Position numbers and translations under genes: made by a program
NCBI GenBank assembly: GCA_003216775.1
Contig: QCII01000003.1
Coordinates: 106,137 to 170,136, forward strand
Direction of reading: 5' to 3'
From: Prochlorococcus sp. AG-402-K21
GTDB taxonomy: Bacteria; Cyanobacteriota; Cyanobacteriia; PCC-6307; Cyanobiaceae
DNA length: 64,000 nt
Part shown: one piece after another, positions 26,687 through 35,811 of the stretch
Position numbering within the stretch: position 1 is the first letter of the stretch
Layout: every line of letters begins with the position of its first letter
Notes under the pieces: model-generated
What the model was told of the DNA's origin: nothing
Databases searched by the model: none
The model's input: the letters and a program-made list of their open reading frames with translations, nothing else

Positions 26687-28261
26687 TTAAAAAAAAGGGG
26701 TCATTTTCATAAATGTTTTATAAAGGCTAAAACTTAGAGTAATAATTCTATGATTTGCTGATGGTGCTCCAACGTTGCCCTCCCCATATCCAGGATTAAC
26801 TCCAATAGCTGGATAAGCTGCTGCAGATATAGATAAGCGAAGCTTGCTCCCTTTAATCAAACAAATATTTGTTGGCTGCATTGTTATTTGATAAATGGAT
26901 TCTTCACTTATCTTGGAGTTTTTAACCCTTAAGAATCCAGTTGAAAATTGATTCACCTTCTCATTACCTTCTTCAACTAGAGATAAAGCAAGGCAGATAT
27001 CGAAATTGGGCTGATCACTTTTTACAGGGATTTCTAATCTGGGAACTCCTGAGAAATATTGATCTTCTTCAAAATAATTAGTTTGAAAAACTCCTACATC
27101 CAGGCGTTTATCAATAATATTTCTATTAAACTTTCCTGGATTTGGACCTAAATGACCCCCATCAGATGGAGTAGGTCTCCATGGGTCACTAACAATTGTG
27201 AACCATCCTGATCCTTTTGAATTTATGGTAAGACTTCCATCTTCAACCTCTACATTTGCTGTGCCATCGCTTTTGAGCCCAAAAATAAATTCAGGGTGAA
27301 ATTTATTATCTAATTCCTCCCATTTATTTAATGAAATATTCCATATTTTTTTCTCATCTTTTAAATTCTTAGAATTAAAATTTTCATCTGATTTTAAATG
27401 TTTATCAAAAAATTTTAATAAAGATTCTTGTGATCCCTCCCACCAATTTAGATGTGTCGCATTCCCAATAATAATCTCTGGGCTGCCGCCAGCTTCTTTA
27501 GATTTTTTATAAAGATCAAAGGCACCTTTTAAATGTGGATCCCAAAGTCCACCAATAATTAACATAGGTTGTTTAATCCATGTTGAAATTGGCTTAAATT
27601 CTTCAAATGGGCGAGCTTTATTTAAATTTTTAAGCCATTTCAAAACAAAGCTATTAGGATCATATTTTTTTAGAGTATCAATTCCTTCCCTTAAATAACT
27701 TTTATTTTCTAAAGCTAATCTTATCTTTCCCCACTCAAACAATTTATTTTCTCTTTTCATTTTTAGTGCTGCGATTTGAAGTCCCCATGCAATATTGTTA
27801 TGCCACCAATATGCTCCTCCATCTGAACACCAATGGTCCTTAATATTCATCCCAGTCATTGCTGGAGATAAACAATCGGGCGGCTTTGAATTTAATTCAC
27901 CAGTAAGCTGAGTAAATCCTTGATATGAAAAACCATATAAGCCAAGTTTTCCATTACATTCTTTTAGAGACCTTACCCATTCATGTGTTTTGGAATTGTC
28001 GCTAGCTTCTTGTGAGAAACCATTAAAAACCCCCTCAGAAGAGCCCATACCTCTAACATCCTGAATTATCACCATATACCCTTTTGAGGTCCACCAAGTA
28101 GGGTGGGAATAGGTAATCGTTGATGCTATTTCTCTCCCATAAGGTTGTCTCATTAATAATGCAGGCCATGGCCCATTGCCATGAGGCAGCCAAATCCTTG
28201 ATGTAAGTCTGACCCCATCCCTAAGTAATAGAGACTTATCAAAACATCTTGAACCGTACAT
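26687..28261 (-). CDS. CocE/NonD family hydrolase (X-Pro dipeptidyl-peptidase type)
   Basis: 524 residues: an alpha/beta-hydrolase domain and a C-terminal jelly-roll domain, the arrangement of CocE/NonD and PepX proteins. The nucleophile S112 is in GFSYQGF; a likely acid is in GGLWDPHLKG and the histidine in NATHLNWW. Substrates in the family range from esters to proline-containing peptides; the actual one is not evident. No signal peptide is present, so it acts in the cytoplasm. The next gene upstream ends 8 nt away. Confidence 0.88.
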   Translation of the reverse strand: MYGSRCFDKSLLLRDGVRLTSRIWLPHGNGPWPALLMRQPYGREIASTITYSHPTWWTSKGYMVIIQDVRGMGSSEGVFNGFSQEASDNSKTHEWVRSLKECNGKLGLYGFSYQGFTQLTGELNSKPPDCLSPAMTGMNIKDHWCSDGGAYWWHNNIAWGLQIAALKMKRENKLFEWGKIRLALENKSYLREGIDTLKKYDPNSFVLKWLKNLNKARPFEEFKPISTWIKQPMLIIGGLWDPHLKGAFDLYKKSKEAGGSPEIIIGNATHLNWWEGSQESLLKFFDKHLKSDENFNSKNLKDEKKIWNISLNKWEELDNKFHPEFIFGLKSDGTANVEVEDGSLTINSKGSGWFTIVSDPWRPTPSDGGHLGPNPGKFNRNIIDKRLDVGVFQTNYFEEDQYFSGVPRLEIPVKSDQPNFDICLALSLVEEGNEKVNQFSTGFLRVKNSKISEESIYQITMQPTNICLIKGSKLRLSISAAAYPAIGVNPGYGEGNVGAPSANHRIITLSFSLYKTFMKMTPFF

Positions 28262-28269
28262 TTTAATTG

Positions 28270-28536
28270 TTAGATAATATCTGGACAGTGAAGTCCGATG
28301 ACATAAATAGAAAAAATCTCCGCATTAACAGGAGTTAAATTATTTTTTTTTGATACAAACTCTATAGCTTTATCTGAATTAGCAGAAATACCCTTTGAAT
28401 TAAACTCCCTAAACTTATTACATAAATTTATAGCTTCGTCTGGATTCTTTTTTACACTTTCTAATAAGTTCGATTGACTAAAAGCAGGGGGTAAATAGTC
28501 AGAAAATAAAAATAAAAAAAATAAAAGAAATTTCAT
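28270..28536 (-). CDS. Small secreted protein of unknown function
   Basis: 88 residues. The first about 20 residues are strongly hydrophobic (FLLFFLFLFSDYLPPAFS) and end at a plausible signal-peptidase site (AFSQS). The mature part has two cysteines, C39-like in NLCNKF and one near the end in LHCPDII, which could form a disulfide, and is mostly helical. I do not recognise a family. It ends 8 nt before the hydrolase gene and starts 52 nt after the DUF4332 gene, all on the minus strand. Confidence 0.62.
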   Translation of the reverse strand: MKFLLFFLFLFSDYLPPAFSQSNLLESVKKNPDEAINLCNKFREFNSKGISANSDKAIEFVSKKNNLTPVNAEIFSIYVIGLHCPDII

Positions 28537-28588
28537 TATTACTAGCTTTTTTTAAATTCTACATTAAAAAAATTTTTTAACCAAGATT

Positions 28589-28996
28589 TCAAATAGATTT
28601 GTAGATTTGCTTTGCTCTTTCAATCCATTTTGTTAATAGAGCGAAAGTTATATCTGCCTCAGTTTTTACTCTAAGTATTCTTTCTAATCTCCCGATTTTG
28701 CCTTCTAATTCGTTGGGCGTAGCAAGTGATAATGATTTAATAGATCCAATTCCGCAATGTAAAAGAAGATATGCTTCAGGTGGAGAAATTGAAATTTCTT
28801 TTTTAAAAATAGCTATAGCTCTAATTTTTTTTAAATTATTTAGTGTACATAATTGAGATTTTATTTGAATCTCATTTATATCTGAGTCAGAAAGATTACT
28901 TAGCTTTTCAATGTCATTTAGATTATGTTGAATAAAAAAAGATTTCTCATGTCTAAAGTTGGTTGGTAAAAAATCTAAAAATGTTTTAATTTCCAT
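28589..28996 (-). CDS. DUF4332 family protein
   Basis: 135 residues, soluble and helical. The segments LSNLSDSDINEIQIKSQLC and GIGSIKSLSLATPNELEGKIGR have the spacing of helix-hairpin-helix-like repeats as in DUF4332 proteins, which resemble DNA- or protein-binding HhH domains. Its function is unknown. It starts 10 nt after the Ycf51-like gene stop, so both are on one transcript. Confidence 0.72.
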   Translation of the reverse strand: MEIKTFLDFLPTNFRHEKSFFIQHNLNDIEKLSNLSDSDINEIQIKSQLCTLNNLKKIRAIAIFKKEISISPPEAYLLLHCGIGSIKSLSLATPNELEGKIGRLERILRVKTEADITFALLTKWIERAKQIYKSI

Positions 28997-29006
28997 TTTC
29001 TTGAGA

Positions 29007-29450
29007 TTAATTCATTTTGACATTTTTTTGAACTTCTCCTATTATGACCGGCTTACTTACATCATCTGAAATTTTTTCAAGTTTTCTTATCTTTATTTTT
29101 ACGTTTGCGCCCGACCGGCTACCTTTCCTTAGGTTTTTCGATAATTGTTCTAGAGTTGGTTCGATAGATTCTTCTGGAAAGTCATCATCTGCTTTCGCAA
29201 TAATCAAGTCGAACCCATTGTCATAAACAATTGGAGCATATTTTGCACCTTCTATTAAAACTTTTTCAGTATAACTTTGTATAAATGCCCAACTACTTAA
29301 AGAAAGCAATAATGAAAAAATTGTTGCTCCAATTATTCGAAATTTAAAGCCAAAATTAAATATAAAAGCTACTATTGCGCAGATAAAAAGAAATATTCCA
29401 AAGAATCCAAAAATTTCTGGTGTGTTCTGTAATAGTTCAAAAAAAGACAT
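29007..29450 (-). CDS. Ycf51-like membrane protein (DUF2518)
   Basis: 147 residues: two membrane helices (about 12-33 and 36-57), then a soluble tail with FDLIIAKADDDFPEESIEP and a final basic strand region. It matches the cyanobacterial and plastid Ycf51 family, whose function is unknown. It is divergent from tamB with 64 nt between them, and first in a possible four-gene minus-strand unit ending with the CocE-type hydrolase. Confidence 0.82.
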   Translation of the reverse strand: MSFFELLQNTPEIFGFFGIFLFICAIVAFIFNFGFKFRIIGATIFSLLLSLSSWAFIQSYTEKVLIEGAKYAPIVYDNGFDLIIAKADDDFPEESIEPTLEQLSKNLRKGSRSGANVKIKIRKLEKISDDVSKPVIIGEVQKNVKMN

Positions 29451-29514
29451 TTAGTGGCTTAGACCTGATTAATTTCTTATATTTTGTAAGCCTACTCTAT
29501 TTTCGGGCTCTAAC

Positions 29515-32500
29515 TTGAAAAAAATTAGATCTCTAAATTTAAATACTAAGATTCTTTTGTTAGGGATGATTTTCCCTTTGGGGTTTTTAGGTACTTTTTT
29601 ATTAAATAATTTTTTAAAAGAAACTTATAGTTTTAGAAAATTAGAAATAGAAGAAAGGATTGAGAGTATTTTAAATAAAAATGTTGATTTAGGTGATTAT
29701 GTCGGGATTAGATTTCTAGGTATTTCTTTAGGTAATTCAAAAATAAGTGATAAAGAAAATATAGATTCTGAAATTAAAGCTAAAAATGTATATGTGGGCA
29801 TTATGCCTTTTAGATCTTTTTTAAAACAAAAATGGATAGTAAAAATAAAACCTGAGCAAGCTGAAATTAATATTGATAGAGATTTTTTTAAAAGGGATAA
29901 ACCTTATGAAAAAGCCAGAAATACAAATAAATCACAATTTAAATATGATTTGAATTTTAACTTTAATAAATATTCAACTCTAAATCTTAAAAAATCAGGA
30001 TTAGAAACAAAAGTAAAAGGTAATGTTATTTATAAATCCAGTAATAGACAAATTATTGCAAATATAAAATCTAATTTTGATGGTAAGGGTTTTCTAAAAT
30101 TTAAATTTAATACAAAATTAAATCAAGATTTTTTAAAGCTAGAGTTATTTTCTAGAGGATTAGATCTTAAGAACTCTAAATATAGCTTTGGAAATAGAAA
30201 AATAAGCTTTAAAAAGGGAAACTTTAAATCTAACTTTAAATTTAATAAATCATCAACACGAACATTTTGTAAAGGAAGCTTTTCTTTTACTAATTTAAAA
30301 ATAAAATCAGAAGATCTCTCAGAGAATATAAATTCAGATTCAACTAGGTTTTTTTGTAAAGATAATAATTTAATAGGAAATTCTGAGAACTTAAATTACG
30401 GAACTTTGAATTCAAACTTTAATCTAAATGTCCCATTAAATAAAAGTTCTAATAATATTGATCTAAAAGGAAGCGTTGGATATATTAATAGTCTGAATCC
30501 AGATATTAAACTATCTGGAAATGTTCCTTATTGGGTTGATGAAAGAGGTATTAATTTTGGGGATATTAATTCTAGTTTTAATATTAATAGAACTCAATTA
30601 TCTAATTTAAATATTTTTCGAAAAAATGATGTTAGGGGTTTTGTTACTGCCAAAGGAGAATTAAAAGGAAAAATTAGTGATCCTGATATTTCAATAAAGT
30701 TTAATGTTGATTATCCGCACTTCAAAGGGGTTCGTATCAGAGAAATATGGGAGGGAGATATAAAAAATAAAAATAATCAATTTCTGTTAAATATGAAAAA
30801 TAGAAATTCTCCCATCCCTTCATTTCTCTCTATAAATTTTGACTCTAATTTTAAATTAGATAATCTATCTTTTAGTAGAGTTTTTAACTCTAATAAAGGA
30901 AGCATAGAAGTAGTTAAAGAGAATAATAATTATATTTGGACGGCTGATAATTTTCCTCTTGATGAACTTGAATTATCTATAAGCAACAATCAATTCGATA
31001 GAATTAAAGGAATTATTAATGGTTCGGGATCAATATCTTCAGACCAGTCCTATCTTGATGGGCGACTGGCTTGGAGTCTAGGTAAATATAGAAATATAGA
31101 GCTAGATAATTCGTTATTTGATTTTAACTTCGAAGATAAATCTTTTTATGTCATTTCTTCATTGTATCCAATTGATGGAGGAATAATTGAAGCAGAGTAT
31201 AACTCTAATAAAAATAATTTAATTAATTTAGACTTCAATAATATTAGTACTAAATGGACAATACTTACCGCTATTGATATTTTTAATTTTGATAATAAAA
31301 AAGTCACTCCAATAAGTAAATCAAATATATTGGATGATTTAGAAATAAACAAAGATAAAAATTCTTTTAAAGAGAAGATTGATTTTATAAATGACTTTAT
31401 TGAAAATAATAATGCCCTAGATGAAAAATTTAACCTAGAAAAATATTTAAATAAATTCAATAGTAGATATACTGCAAAAGTATCCATTAAGGGGAATAAG
31501 CCAAATAACTATAAAGTAAATGCAAAATTAAATGGCTATCTTGATGTTTCTAGAGATGATTACAAAAATAAAAAAGAGGAATTTTCTATTGATTTAGAAG
31601 GAGGATTATTAAGAGGTAAAGGTTCTTTAAAAATTAAAAAATTACCATTAAATACTGCAAACATTTTTTTAAATCAACCCAGAGATTTTATCGGAGGTTT
31701 GGATATGGATTTATTTTATGATCTTGATAAAAAATCTTTCTCTAGTGAAATTTCTTCTAATAATTCATCAATAAAAAATAAAAAAATAGTATTTGATAAA
31801 GGACTACTTGGATTTAAAAATAACTTTTTTGAGATTGATTTTTCACTTTTAACAAATGATTCTGAAATTCCAATTAATATTCAAGGCTCAATACCTATGA
31901 ATAAATCAGATAACTTAGATTTAAGATTGACAGGCAATGGGCAATTTATTGAGTTAATAGATATTTTTGCTGATGAATACTTTACCTTTAAAGAAGGTGA
32001 AGTTAATCTTCGAATGATAGTAAAAGGGAGTTTAAATAAACCAATATTGAACGGTTTTATAGTAATTAAAGATTCCGAAATTGATTTTTACAAAAATATA
32101 ATAAAAGATATTGATAGTTTGATAATTTTTGATTTTGATTCTTTAGAAATCAAAAATCTAAGAGCGAATGGGGAAGATTCTGGAGATATATCTATAAGAG
32201 GTTCCCTGCCTTTTTATGGTAAGAATGATTCTGGCAAATCAGTAATTAATATTAATATGAATAAATTTACTTTAAAGACAGACAATTCTAATTTTCTAAT
32301 AGATTCGGATATAGATTTAGGTGGATCATTTGAAAATCCCGTTTTGGGAGGTAATTTATCTCTTAATAACGGATTTATTAACTTTAATAGCAATAATCAA
32401 AAAAATAGATTAGATAAAAATATTAAACGAAAGCAAGATAAAAATGATTGGCCAGAACTCTACTGGAATAAAAATCAGAGTATTGAAATAATTTCAAATG

Positions 32501-33462
32501 AAACAATTTTAAATTCAGTTCTTTTAGGAGAAACATTGCCTAATTATTTGAATAATTTGAGTTTCAATAATTTTAAATTAAAACTTGGTCCAGATTTTAA
32601 ACTTCAATATTCAGTGATAGTTCAAGCTTATTTAGATACTAAATTAGATCTTAATATAAAAGGAAAGGTAGGAAAAGATTTAAATGCTAGAGGTCTAATT
32701 TATCTCAAAAAAGGTAGAGCTAATCTTTATACAACTCCATTCAAACTTGACAAAAATAAAGATAATTATATTTTATTTGCATCAAGAAGTGGTGTTGTTC
32801 CATTTATTAATTTTTCTCTTGTTAGTAAAGTTCCAGATTCTATAATACCCATAAATGAAAATAATCAGGATTCAAACATTTCAGGTGATCTTGATGTAAA
32901 TGCGAATTCGAGTGGTTTTGGATCATTTGGTATTGGCAATTCAAGGCTTATTAAGATTGAAGCTTCTTACGAAGGATTTTTAGATCAATTATCTTTTGAA
33001 GATGAAAATAGAAGAATCCAATTAAGAAGCACGCCAAGTTATAGTAGATCCCAAATAATTGGTTTAATTGGAGGTAACTCTGCAAATTTAATAAATAGAG
33101 CATTTATTTCTCAACTTAATAATGCAGATGCTTTCAGTGAAAGATTTCAGTTATCTTTATATCCAGCGTTAATAGAAAATAATGATTCTTTAAATAACAT
33201 TTTTTCTAATGAAAATTTAGATATAGAAAATGATGAGCAATCATCTTCTAATAAGGAATTTTCTTCTCAAGCTTGGGTAGCTGAAATAGGACTTGATATT
33301 ACTGATGCAATAAATTTTGCCTTTCAAGCCGTTCCAGGTAGAGATGACCTTTCACCTGTAGGGATTTTGACTTTTCAGGCCAATCCAAACTTAGAATTAT
33401 TAGGCTCTTATGATTCCAATGGGGATTGGAAAAGTCAAGTTCAATTATTTTTCAGATACTAA
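29515..33462 (+). CDS. tamB: TamB-family translocation and assembly protein
   Basis: 1315 residues, the longest gene here. A single N-terminal membrane helix (about 12-30) is followed by a very long, repetitive beta-rich region with many short Asn/Lys/Ser-rich strands, and the conserved C-terminal DUF490 domain (about 1000-1315, including RIQLRSTPSYSRSQIIGLIGG). TamB-like proteins form a hydrophobic groove spanning the periplasm and move lipids, or in E. coli assist outer-membrane protein insertion with TamA. The TTG at 29515 gives the membrane anchor at the normal place. No tamA-like gene is in the window. Confidence 0.92.
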   Translation: MKKIRSLNLNTKILLLGMIFPLGFLGTFLLNNFLKETYSFRKLEIEERIESILNKNVDLGDYVGIRFLGISLGNSKISDKENIDSEIKAKNVYVGIMPFRSFLKQKWIVKIKPEQAEINIDRDFFKRDKPYEKARNTNKSQFKYDLNFNFNKYSTLNLKKSGLETKVKGNVIYKSSNRQIIANIKSNFDGKGFLKFKFNTKLNQDFLKLELFSRGLDLKNSKYSFGNRKISFKKGNFKSNFKFNKSSTRTFCKGSFSFTNLKIKSEDLSENINSDSTRFFCKDNNLIGNSENLNYGTLNSNFNLNVPLNKSSNNIDLKGSVGYINSLNPDIKLSGNVPYWVDERGINFGDINSSFNINRTQLSNLNIFRKNDVRGFVTAKGELKGKISDPDISIKFNVDYPHFKGVRIREIWEGDIKNKNNQFLLNMKNRNSPIPSFLSINFDSNFKLDNLSFSRVFNSNKGSIEVVKENNNYIWTADNFPLDELELSISNNQFDRIKGIINGSGSISSDQSYLDGRLAWSLGKYRNIELDNSLFDFNFEDKSFYVISSLYPIDGGIIEAEYNSNKNNLINLDFNNISTKWTILTAIDIFNFDNKKVTPISKSNILDDLEINKDKNSFKEKIDFINDFIENNNALDEKFNLEKYLNKFNSRYTAKVSIKGNKPNNYKVNAKLNGYLDVSRDDYKNKKEEFSIDLEGGLLRGKGSLKIKKLPLNTANIFLNQPRDFIGGLDMDLFYDLDKKSFSSEISSNNSSIKNKKIVFDKGLLGFKNNFFEIDFSLLTNDSEIPINIQGSIPMNKSDNLDLRLTGNGQFIELIDIFADEYFTFKEGEVNLRMIVKGSLNKPILNGFIVIKDSEIDFYKNIIKDIDSLIIFDFDSLEIKNLRANGEDSGDISIRGSLPFYGKNDSGKSVININMNKFTLKTDNSNFLIDSDIDLGGSFENPVLGGNLSLNNGFINFNSNNQKNRLDKNIKRKQDKNDWPELYWNKNQSIEIISNETILNSVLLGETLPNYLNNLSFNNFKLKLGPDFKLQYSVIVQAYLDTKLDLNIKGKVGKDLNARGLIYLKKGRANLYTTPFKLDKNKDNYILFASRSGVVPFINFSLVSKVPDSIIPINENNQDSNISGDLDVNANSSGFGSFGIGNSRLIKIEASYEGFLDQLSFEDENRRIQLRSTPSYSRSQIIGLIGGNSANLINRAFISQLNNADAFSERFQLSLYPALIENNDSLNNIFSNENLDIENDEQSSSNKEFSSQAWVAEIGLDITDAINFAFQAVPGRDDLSPVGILTFQANPNLELLGSYDSNGDWKSQVQLFFRY

Positions 33463-33528
33463 TTCATTAAGAAAGTTAGTTTAAAGAATCGTTAATTTGA
33501 ATTATTATTAAGTTAACTAAAAACTATT

Positions 33529-34839
33529 ATGGCTAATATCTTTGAAGTACCTCAACCAGGTAATGATCTTTTAGAAAAAGCTGAACAAATTCGCTTGGCA
33601 TCAATAAAAATAAGTCAGACTAAAAATAATACAAGAATTAAAGCCTTAAATTTTATGGCGGATTATCTAGAAAAAAATACCAAAGAAATTTTAGAGGCTA
33701 ATATTGAGGATTATAAGAGAGCAGAAAAGAAAGGTATCTCAAAGGCTTTACTCTCTAGATTAAAACTATCAAAAGAAAAATTAAATTTAGGAATTGATGG
33801 AGTAAGAAAAGTTGGAGATTTGACTGATCCCGTATATCAAGTTCAAATAAAAAGAGAGCTTTCAAAAGGTTTGATCTTAGAGAGAAAAACTGTACCAATT
33901 GGAGTTTTAGGGGTTATTTTTGAATCAAGGCCAGATGCCGTGATGCAGATTAGTTCTTTAGCAATTAGATCAGGTAATGGAGTAATGCTAAAAGGTGGAA
34001 GTGAAGCCAATTTAACAAATACTTCAATAGTGAAAGCATTACAAGAAGGTTTAAATGAATCAGGTCTTGATAAAAATGCAATATGTTTACTAACAAGCAG
34101 AAAAGATAGCATGGCGATGTTAAATCTTGAGAAATATATTAATTTAATAATTCCAAGAGGAAGTAATGAATTAGTTAAATTTATTCAGGAGAATACAAGA
34201 ATTCCTGTGCTAGGCCATGCTGATGGAATTTGTCACTTGTTTATAGATATTGAGGCAAATCTAGAGATGGCTTTATCAGTCGCTTTGGACAGCAAAATTC
34301 AATATCCTGCAGCATGTAATGCTATAGAAACTTTATTAGTCCATAAAGATATCGCACCAGCTTTTTTAGAAAAGGCCATCCCTCTTTTTGATTCTAATGA
34401 TGTTAAATTAATCGGAGATAAGAGATCAGTTGAATTAGGTTTAAAGTATGGGGCTAGCATAGAAGATTGGAAAACTGAATATTTGGATTTAATTCTATCG
34501 ATAAAAATTGTTGATGATCTTGAGGAAGCAATCACACATATTCAAAAATATAGTTCGAAACATACAGATGGAATAATTACTGAAAATTCAAATACGGCCA
34601 ATAAATTTATGAATGTAGTTGATAGTGCAGGTGTTTTTCATAATTGCTCTACTAGGTTCGCAGATGGATTTAGATATGGATTCGGCGCTGAAGTTGGCAT
34701 ATCTACTCAAACTCTTCCACCAAGAGGACCTGTAGGTCTAGAAGGTTTGGTAACTTATAAATATTTCCTTAAAGGTGATGGGAATATAGTTGATGATTTT
34801 TCATCAGGAAAGGCTATCTATACGCATAAAGATCTTTAA
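33529..34839 (+). CDS. proA: Gamma-glutamyl phosphate reductase
   Basis: 436 residues, an NADPH-dependent aldehyde dehydrogenase-like enzyme that makes glutamate semialdehyde in proline synthesis. The catalytic cysteine is C263 (PAACNAIETLLVH), with VIFESRPDAVMQI and the NADP-region LKGGSEANLTN upstream and RFADGFRYGFGAEVGIST near the end. It is the first gene of a probable proA-folB-lipase unit, with 11 nt to folB. Confidence 0.97.
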   Translation: MANIFEVPQPGNDLLEKAEQIRLASIKISQTKNNTRIKALNFMADYLEKNTKEILEANIEDYKRAEKKGISKALLSRLKLSKEKLNLGIDGVRKVGDLTDPVYQVQIKRELSKGLILERKTVPIGVLGVIFESRPDAVMQISSLAIRSGNGVMLKGGSEANLTNTSIVKALQEGLNESGLDKNAICLLTSRKDSMAMLNLEKYINLIIPRGSNELVKFIQENTRIPVLGHADGICHLFIDIEANLEMALSVALDSKIQYPAACNAIETLLVHKDIAPAFLEKAIPLFDSNDVKLIGDKRSVELGLKYGASIEDWKTEYLDLILSIKIVDDLEEAITHIQKYSSKHTDGIITENSNTANKFMNVVDSAGVFHNCSTRFADGFRYGFGAEVGISTQTLPPRGPVGLEGLVTYKYFLKGDGNIVDDFSSGKAIYTHKDL

Positions 34840-34850
34840 AACTTTTAAAG

Positions 34851-35213
34851 ATGGAAACTTTTTTAAAAATTGAGAATATTAAACTTTGGGCTAGGGTCGG
34901 CGTTCTTGATGAAGAAAGGGAATTAGGGCAACTATTTATTTTAGATATATTTTTGTGGACTGATTTTGAAAAATGTACGGTAAATGATGATATAAAAAAA
35001 ACAATTGACTATTCAAAATTAGTTCAAATTTTAAAAGATCAATCAAAGAAAATATATTGTTTCACAATCGAAAAATATTCAAACGCAATTTTAGAAATCA
35101 TTGATCAGGAATTTAAGCTTTCTAAAGTTAAAATTATTTTGACAAAGTGTAATCCTCCAATCACAGGTTTCGATGGGAAGGTCTCAATCGTAAGAATTCT
35201 TGAAAATAACTAA
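34851..35213 (+). CDS. folB: Dihydroneopterin aldolase
   Basis: 120 residues, usual size for the FolB fold. It cleaves dihydroneopterin to hydroxymethyl-dihydropterin in folate synthesis. Typical segments are IENIKLWARVGVLDEERE, the glutamate-containing helix FTIEKYSNAILEII, and KCNPPITGFDGKVSI. Overlaps by up to 14 nt with the next gene if that starts at the TTG at 35200. Confidence 0.94.
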   Translation: METFLKIENIKLWARVGVLDEERELGQLFILDIFLWTDFEKCTVNDDIKKTIDYSKLVQILKDQSKKIYCFTIEKYSNAILEIIDQEFKLSKVKIILTKCNPPITGFDGKVSIVRILENN

Positions 35214-35811
35214 AGTATTGGAAAAAAGAAATCCCATTATATTGATTCATGGTCTTTGGAATACTTCAAGTATTTTTTCTTCTATTACCTCAAAACTGGA
35301 TGATATTGGCATTGAATATTTTGCCCCAACTCTTAAACATTCATATGGATTAACTTCAATTCTGGATTTGACTAATAAATTAAACGAATTAATTTTAGAG
35401 AAATATGGTTTAGAAAAAGAAATAGATATTTTGGGATTTTCTATGGGAGGAATAATTGGTAGATACTGGCTTCAAAAATTTAATGGGTATAAAAGAACAA
35501 GAAGATTAATATCTATAGGTTCCCCTCATAAAGGAACTTTGATGGCCCAATTAATACCTAAATACCCCTTTAGAGGAATATCCGAAATGAAAATAAATAG
35601 TAGGTTTTTGAGAGAACTAGCAAAGAATGATTTTTTTCTTGATGAAATTGAGTGTATAAATTTCTTTACTTATTGGGATCTAATGGTTTTCCCTAGTTGG
35701 TGGACAAATTTAAATTTTGGGAAAAAAATATCAGTTAAAGTATATAAACATAGAAACCTTATAAGAAATAAATCTGTGGTTGACAAAATAATCGATGAAA
35801 TTATTATGTAG
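35200..35811 (+). CDS. Alpha/beta-hydrolase, lipase-like
   Basis: 203 residues (from TTG 35200; a TTG at 35218 would avoid overlap with folB). The LIHGLWNTSS oxyanion region and the nucleophile elbow GFSMGG with S81 are clear, and GSPHKGTLMAQL follows as in triacylglycerol lipases. The remaining catalytic acid and histidine are likely in the last third (TYWDLMVFPSWW, VKVYKHRN). Probably acts on a membrane lipid or ester. Converges with prlC, overlapping it by 8 nt. Confidence 0.8.
   Translation: MKITKVLEKRNPIILIHGLWNTSSIFSSITSKLDDIGIEYFAPTLKHSYGLTSILDLTNKLNELILEKYGLEKEIDILGFSMGGIIGRYWLQKFNGYKRTRRLISIGSPHKGTLMAQLIPKYPFRGISEMKINSRFLRELAKNDFFLDEIECINFFTYWDLMVFPSWWTNLNFGKKISVKVYKHRNLIRNKSVVDKIIDEIIM

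Noticed and set aside
31146..31487. Long minus-strand frame inside tamB, and similar long antisense frames in clpB, glgB, ndhD and others.
   Set aside because: They lie wholly within well-supported genes, have no recognisable domains and are expected shadows of AT-rich codon use.
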